A stretch of 64,000 nucleotides of DNA from Longilinea sp964536805 (GTDB lineage: Bacteria; Chloroflexota; Anaerolineae; Anaerolineales; Anaerolineaceae), in contig CAZHYQ010000005.1 of the NCBI GenBank assembly GCA_964536805.1, positions 62,001 through 126,000 on the forward strand, written 5' to 3'. Position numbers and translations under genes: made by a program. Of the stretch, positions 59,779-64,000 are shown piece by piece. The notes below the pieces were generated by a model. The model ran no database searches. It was not told the origin of the DNA and was given only the letters and a program-made list of their open reading frames with translations. Every line of letters starts with the position of its first letter. Within the stretch, counting starts at the first letter, position 1.

Positions 59779-61008
59779 TCATGCTTTTCCGAGCAATGCA
59801 CCTACGAACAGTTTTAGGTTAAAAGCCTTGCCAGAGAGCAGTCTTTGCGCCCTGAACATGCCTGAAACGGCACGGATGAGCAGGTAAACCGTTGCCAATA
59901 ATAAACCGATCGAAATTGCCAACTGCCACCAGGGCACATTGGCTGAAGCAAGCCTTGCCATCATGGTAATGGGAGAAGTCAGTGGGAACAGGCTCAAAAT
60001 CATCGACACAGCGCCGTTCGGTTTTTCAGCCAGGTTGTTGATAAAGAATAATGGGATGACAAGCGGCAGAATGACGATGGTGGTGGCCTGTGAAGCCTCG
60101 CGCAGGTTTGGCACAAGAGCGCCGATGCCGGCCATCAGGGCTGCGTAGATGCCATAACCAAGCAGGAAGAAAACAACACCCCAAATCAACAACGTGGGAG
60201 AAATTTGAAAACTGGCCAGTGCCGTAGAACTGCCGCGGGAAAGAACCAGAATCAGGTAACCGTAACTGGTCCAGACGACTGTCTGTAAGAGCCCCGCCAA
60301 TCCCAGCGCGATGATTTTTCCAGCCAGCATCTCGGTAGGGGTCATCGAGGTCATCAATACTTCCATGACGCGGTTTTCTTTTTCGTTGGTGATGCTGCTG
60401 AGCATCATGCTGGCTGATGTCAGGATGACCATGTAGAACAGCATGGTGACGATGTAGGGGACCATGAAGTTCACGAAACTGCCAGTCTCGCGTACCGGCT
60501 GCTGGGAAACATAGGTAACGTCCAGGTTAAAGGGCTGCTCGATGCGGCTGAGCAGCAGTGGTTCGCCTGCCAGCAGGTTGTAGCGGATCAGCCATTGGAG
60601 CGTGCCGGAGCGGTTTGTTCCGCCCAAGGGATTAAAGTCGGTGCGCAGGTAGGTGACATTGCCGGTTTTGAGGAAATCCGCCGGGATGATGTAATAGGAA
60701 CCAATTTCGCCAGCTTGCAAGGCGGCACTGGCTGCAGCTTCATCCTTATACATCGCCAGGTTTTTTTCGATTCCGGCTGGCATCGATTTGATAATTCCGC
60801 TCTGGTCAACCACGCCTTCCAGTTTCACCTCTTCCGGCGACGAGATCAATTTACCGATTGCTGAGGTGGGCTGACCACTGCCGATGGTTCCAAAGATGGC
60901 AAAAGCAACGGAACCGATGATCGGAATTAGGAACAAAGTGATAATAAATGACTTCCTGAGGACAACCGTGCGAAATTCGTTTTTTAGTACAAGCAACATT
61001 TTATTCAT
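59779..61008 (-). CDS. ABC-2 permease, NatB-like (second)
   Basis: A 409-residue membrane protein: one N-terminal helix (residues 20-42), a large extracytoplasmic domain (about 45-185), and five C-terminal helices. Seen: NEFRTVVLRKSFIITLFLIPIIG and NEKENRVMEVLMTSMTPTEMLAGKI, typical of the NatB/YhaP sodium-exporter-like ABC-2 permeases. It is 7 bp after the first permease gene, and both have similar size and plan, so they probably form a heterodimer driven by the ATPase at 62211. The substrate could be Na+ or a drug; it cannot be told. Confidence 0.87.
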   Translation of the reverse strand: MNKMLLVLKNEFRTVVLRKSFIITLFLIPIIGSVAFAIFGTIGSGQPTSAIGKLISSPEEVKLEGVVDQSGIIKSMPAGIEKNLAMYKDEAAASAALQAGEIGSYYIIPADFLKTGNVTYLRTDFNPLGGTNRSGTLQWLIRYNLLAGEPLLLSRIEQPFNLDVTYVSQQPVRETGSFVNFMVPYIVTMLFYMVILTSASMMLSSITNEKENRVMEVLMTSMTPTEMLAGKIIALGLAGLLQTVVWTSYGYLILVLSRGSSTALASFQISPTLLIWGVVFFLLGYGIYAALMAGIGALVPNLREASQATTIVILPLVIPLFFINNLAEKPNGAVSMILSLFPLTSPITMMARLASANVPWWQLAISIGLLLATVYLLIRAVSGMFRAQRLLSGKAFNLKLFVGALLGKA

Positions 61009-61015
61009 GGCATCC

Positions 61016-62218
61016 TCATGACCGTCCGAAAATTTCTTTCCAGGTTAATCGCTTGCCGTACCGCAGCATGCCCATGCGGAAAGCCCGGCTGGCTACCCAA
61101 ATGGCTCCAATCGCGGTAAGGATGAGCAAGCTAATGGTCAGGATGATTTCCCAGGCAGGCAAATTGGTGAGCACAGCGCGCATGGGCAGGGTTAAAGGCG
61201 CTGTTAATGGGAAGAGACTAAAGGCTCTGGCCAATCCGCCATTCGGATGCATAAAAATGATGCTGATAAACCACAGCGGCATAAAAATCGGCAGCGTGAA
61301 CAACCCCGCCACTTGCTGGGCTTCGCGCGTTTCGGTCACCGTTGCACCCACGGCTGCCATCAGGGCAGCCACCATGATAAAACTGGGCAGGAAGGTGGCC
61401 AGCAATAACCAAAGGAAAGAACCGTTTACCATGCTGCCAATATCCATCTGCGGATTGGAACGCGATAGTAAAGTGATTGCAACAATGCCGCCTAACACCC
61501 ATACGATCACCTGGGTAAGACCGACGCTAAGGTTGCCAAGAATTTTTCCAGCCATCAGCTGGCTGGGGGAAATGGAGGTAACCATGATTTCCATGGTGCG
61601 GTTTTCTTTTTCCTCCACCACTGCCTGCAGCAAGTAACCGCCACTGGTGTTAATCGATACCATAAATAGGATGCCGGCAATCAAAGGGATCAGGATGGCG
61701 AGAAAATTATTTTCCGCCATCTCCCGGCTGCCTTCCACATTTTTAATGATTAAATTGGCACCCTTGGTAATCCGTTCAGCTACCTCTTTGGGTTTGGACG
61801 CAAGCAGGTTTTGCTTCAGAAATTTAGCGAAATCCGATTGGACCTGTTCGCCAGGTGAATCCAGCGCAACCATCTGGACTTTGCCAGTCTCCATATAATC
61901 CGGCAGGATGATAAAGAAAGCCTGGATCTTGCGGTTATTCAGATCAACCCGCGCGGAAGCTTCATCCGGATAGGGGTTGAATTGGATACTCGGCAGCAAA
62001 TCGCCTTTCTTAACCTCGAGTTGTTGCGGATTGGTAAACAGCCCGGATTGATCAACGATGCCGGCTGGTCGTCCATCAAAGCCGACGCGGACTGCCAGAA
62101 TGCTGGCGACGATGACCACAATTGCCAGAAGCGGCAGACTGAGGAGTGCAATGAGAAACCGTTTTCGCAGAACATGCCGGGAATATTCATGCTTGAAAAC
62201 GAGCCAAATTTTACTCAT
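61016..62218 (-). CDS. ABC-2 permease, NatB-like (first)
   Basis: A 400-residue membrane protein with the same plan as its neighbour: VFKHEYSRHVLRKRFLIALLSLPLLA first helix, an extracytoplasmic domain (about 45-175), and EEKENRTMEIMVTSISPSQLMAGKI ahead of the last helices. The start ATG 62218 overlaps the ATPase stop by 8 bp. The two permeases share the ENR-ME-MTS-P--LMAGKI core, so they are likely the result of a gene duplication. Confidence 0.87.
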   Translation of the reverse strand: MSKIWLVFKHEYSRHVLRKRFLIALLSLPLLAIVVIVASILAVRVGFDGRPAGIVDQSGLFTNPQQLEVKKGDLLPSIQFNPYPDEASARVDLNNRKIQAFFIILPDYMETGKVQMVALDSPGEQVQSDFAKFLKQNLLASKPKEVAERITKGANLIIKNVEGSREMAENNFLAILIPLIAGILFMVSINTSGGYLLQAVVEEKENRTMEIMVTSISPSQLMAGKILGNLSVGLTQVIVWVLGGIVAITLLSRSNPQMDIGSMVNGSFLWLLLATFLPSFIMVAALMAAVGATVTETREAQQVAGLFTLPIFMPLWFISIIFMHPNGGLARAFSLFPLTAPLTLPMRAVLTNLPAWEIILTISLLILTAIGAIWVASRAFRMGMLRYGKRLTWKEIFGRS

Positions 62219-63116
62219 CTGGTGTTTCTCCGGTCACCACGCGGATAAATATTTCATCCATGGTGGGCATGGCGATTTCAAATTGCTCAACAGTGATGTT
62301 TGCCTGCACCAATCCAGTCAGCACGGCCTGGGGCGAGGCGCCGGATGCCAGTTTCAGATGGTAGCTGCCGTTGGTGCGTTCGCTGGAGGCAACGCCGGGC
62401 AATGTGGCAGGAAGCGTGCTGGGGGTACGCAACACCAGGTCTTTCCCGGCATAACGGCGGCGTATTTCTTCCAAATTGCCATATAGGACAGCCCTACCCT
62501 GGTCGATTAATACGATACGGTCGCACAATTCTTCCACCTGGTGCATTTGATGGGTGCATAACACGATGGTCCGGCCTTTTTTTCGTTCTTCGAGAAGAAG
62601 GTCTTTCACCATCTGCGTATTGATCGGATCCAGTGCGCTGAAGGGTTCATCGATGATGAGAACCTCCGGTTCGTGCACCAGCGTCACGATCAATTGCGCT
62701 TTCTGCTGCATGCCCTTGGATAATTCTTTTAGTTTCTTCTTGCGGGACCCTGCCAGGTCAAACCGTTCGAGGTAGCTGCCAACCCGCTGAGTGGCTTCGG
62801 CTTTGGACAATCCCTTTAAAGTCGCTAAATAAACCAGGCATTGTTCCAGCTTGATCTCCTGATAAAGGCCGCGCTCCTCCGGCAGGTAGCCGATGCGGTT
62901 CTTCTTTTCTTCGGACATCGGCCCGCCGAGTATTGAAACGCGGCCCGAATCGGCTTTGAAGATATCCAGAATAATTCTGATGGTAGTCGTCTTGCCGGCC
63001 CCGTTCGGACCCAGCAACCCGAATATTTCCCCCGCTTCGACTTCAAAAGTGACGCCGTCGACGGCGCGCTGAGGTCCGAAGGATTTGATGATGTTTTCAA
63101 CCTGGATCGTACTCAT
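62211..63116 (-). CDS. ABC exporter ATPase, NatA-like
   Basis: A 301-residue ATPase. Seen: Walker A GLLGPNGAGKTTTIRIILD near residue 35, signature LSKGMQQKAQLIVTLVHEP, Walker B VLIIDEPFSALDP, switch LCTHQMHQVEELCD, and a C-terminal extension of about 90 residues (DLVLRTPSTLPATLPG) with a DUF4162-like look. It drives the two NatB-like permeases. GAGGTGA lies about 9 bp before ATG 63116. Confidence 0.93.
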   Translation of the reverse strand: MSTIQVENIIKSFGPQRAVDGVTFEVEAGEIFGLLGPNGAGKTTTIRIILDIFKADSGRVSILGGPMSEEKKNRIGYLPEERGLYQEIKLEQCLVYLATLKGLSKAEATQRVGSYLERFDLAGSRKKKLKELSKGMQQKAQLIVTLVHEPEVLIIDEPFSALDPINTQMVKDLLLEERKKGRTIVLCTHQMHQVEELCDRIVLIDQGRAVLYGNLEEIRRRYAGKDLVLRTPSTLPATLPGVASSERTNGSYHLKLASGASPQAVLTGLVQANITVEQFEIAMPTMDEIFIRVVTGETPDE

Positions 63117-63150
63117 ACGTTGTCACCTCGATAGTGAATTTGCTGGTTTG

Positions 63151-63159
63151 ATTATAACA
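63151..63159 (-). promoter_or_regulatory. Promoter of the NatAB-like operon
   Basis: Minus-strand TGTTATAAT: a perfect TATAAT (63156-63151) with TGn extension. It starts the transcript near 63144, about 28 nt before ATG 63116. Confidence 0.6.
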
Positions 63160-63170
63160 AACTAAGAAGA

Positions 63171-63202
63171 AAGCCTCCCTGGTCTTTGGACTAGAGAGGC
63201 TT
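63171..63202 (-). terminator. Hairpin terminator of the BMP-type ABC transporter operon
   Basis: Imperfect 14-bp stem AAGCCTC-CT-GTC / GAC-AG-GAGGCTT with a CAAA loop, 25 bp after the permease stop, followed on the minus strand by a pyrimidine tract TTCTTC. Confidence 0.7.
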
Positions 63203-63227
63203 CCTCATTTGGTTGGATATTTGACGT

Positions 63228-64000
63228 TTATTCTTTCTCGTACGGCGTACCTTCAGCGGCAGGGGCATGTCCGCGGCCAATCAGGCCGGCCAGGACAACC
63301 ATCGTGATAATGTAAGGCAGCATGGCCATGAATTGCGGCGGAACCACACTTCCCAGGATGGACAGCTTGGAACCAAAGGCATCAGCAAAGCCAAACAACA
63401 TGCCGGCGCCAAAGGAACCGATCGGATTCCAGTTGCCAAAGATCATTGCGGCCAGGCCAATGAATCCCTTGCCAGCGGTCATCATCTCATCGAAACGGCC
63501 AACCGAACCAATGGTGAAATAGGCTCCGCCAAAACCGGCCACCATGCCGCCCAGCAGCGTGCCTATATAACGGGTTCGAATGACGTTGATGCCCAGCGTA
63601 TCGGCTGCTTTGGGATGTTCGCCAACCGCGCGCAGGCGCAAACCCCACCGGGTTGAAAACAGGCTGATCTGCAGGATGATGCAGACGAGGATGGTACCGT
63701 AAATGAAAAGGTTGTTATTGAATAGAATTGGCCCGATGAGCGGAATATCTGCCAGCAGCGGGATGGGAACCCGGCCGAACATGGGCGTCATATTTAATGC
63801 TTCATTGGTCTGCAAAAACTTGGCAGAAATAAAGGACGTCATGCCGGTGGCGAATATATTGATTACCGTGCCTGTAATGATCTGGTTGATCTTGTACTTG
63901 ATGGAAAGCCATGCCAAGACCAAAGCGAGCAGCATTGATGACACAATGGCGCCCAATAAACCAACCAGGGCTGAATGGGCAAGACTGCCCACCAACGCGC
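63228..64000 (-). CDS. Nucleoside/simple-sugar ABC permease (5' end outside window)
   Basis: The last 256 residues of a branched-chain-type (RbsC/NupQ-like) ABC permease; the frame runs off the right edge. Seen: LGINVIRTRYIGTLLGGMVAGFGGAYFTIGSV, AGKGFIGLAAMIFGNWNPIGSFGAGMLFGFADA and hydrophobic helices throughout, the pattern of the guanosine/purine-nucleoside import permeases (NupQ/YufQ group) that work with BMP-family binding proteins. The partner genes must lie to the right. It ends at 63228 and is followed by a hairpin. Confidence 0.9.
   Translation of the reverse strand, partial: ALVGSLAHSALVGLLGAIVSSMLLALVLAWLSIKYKINQIITGTVINIFATGMTSFISAKFLQTNEALNMTPMFGRVPIPLLADIPLIGPILFNNNLFIYGTILVCIILQISLFSTRWGLRLRAVGEHPKAADTLGINVIRTRYIGTLLGGMVAGFGGAYFTIGSVGRFDEMMTAGKGFIGLAAMIFGNWNPIGSFGAGMLFGFADAFGSKLSILGSVVPPQFMAMLPYIITMVVLAGLIGRGHAPAAEGTPYEKE

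Noticed and set aside
1..64000. Insertion sequences, prophage, CRISPR array, toxin-antitoxin or defence genes
   Set aside because: I looked for transposase, integrase, Cas, restriction and toxin-like proteins and for arrays of regular repeats, and found none that I could support.

Overview
The window (about 54% GC by eye) looks like a chromosomal segment of a Chloroflexota bacterium, most probably class Anaerolineae. This is inferred from gene content: lipoproteins with Thr/Pro-rich linkers followed by an NBR1-type Ig-like domain, LysM-M23 proteins, a universal-stress-domain fusion of glucosyl-3-phosphoglycerate synthase, and a system I cytochrome c maturation cluster with a Cys-type CcmE. 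I see no insertion sequence, phage gene, CRISPR array or rRNA. There is one tRNA, tRNA-Ser(CGA).

Layout. 1-8.9 kb: surface polysaccharide genes (Wzt/Wzm-type ABC exporter, a GT39-type membrane glycosyltransferase with a decayed ORF behind it, one GT2, two GT4 and an aldo/keto reductase). 9-16.9 kb: mixed housekeeping (GGDEF protein, metG, YcxB-like protein, NfeD-SPFH pair, acetyltransferase, a promoter-terminator unit that may be a small RNA, a SWIM mini-protein, a transglutaminase-like protein, a lipoprotein hydrolase). 17-24 kb: a 704-residue Cys/Trp-rich protein of unknown function, then a PerR-type regulator with katG and an apparent PerR box, a lipoprotein and the tRNA. 24-29.5 kb: a beta-CASP metallo-hydrolase paired with an RNase D-like exonuclease, a two-component system and a small membrane protein.

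29.7-36.8 kb, minus strand: a tightly packed set that reads as a glucosylglycerate-type compatible-solute cassette: GH1 glycosidase, GT4 glycosyltransferase, GpgS with N-terminal stress-protein domains, a histidine phosphatase resembling mycobacterial GpgP, and a GH63-type glycosylglycerate hydrolase. Synthesis and breakdown enzymes would thus sit in one locus. 36.9-39.4 kb: CinA-type amidohydrolase, a GT28 glycolipid synthase and an MTA/SAH nucleosidase-like protein, with overlapping ends.

39.6-48.3 kb: a cytochrome c maturation operon in the order ccmE, ccmF, ccmH, ccmG, zinc-ribbon protein, diheme cytochrome c lipoprotein, ccmA, ccmB, ccmC, ccmD. 48.5-59.6 kb: envelope proteins (two paralogous NBR1-Ig lipoproteins, a secreted protein made of three copies of one domain, two paralogous LysM-M23 proteins), a MEMO-family protein, priA and rho. 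59.8-64 kb: a NatA/NatB-type exporter with two permeases, and the 3' part of a nucleoside/sugar ABC permease that runs off the window.

Intrinsic terminators are abundant, perfect and often bidirectional, and they delimit most transcription units. Many genes overlap by ATGA, GTGA or TTGA, and several begin at GTG or TTG.
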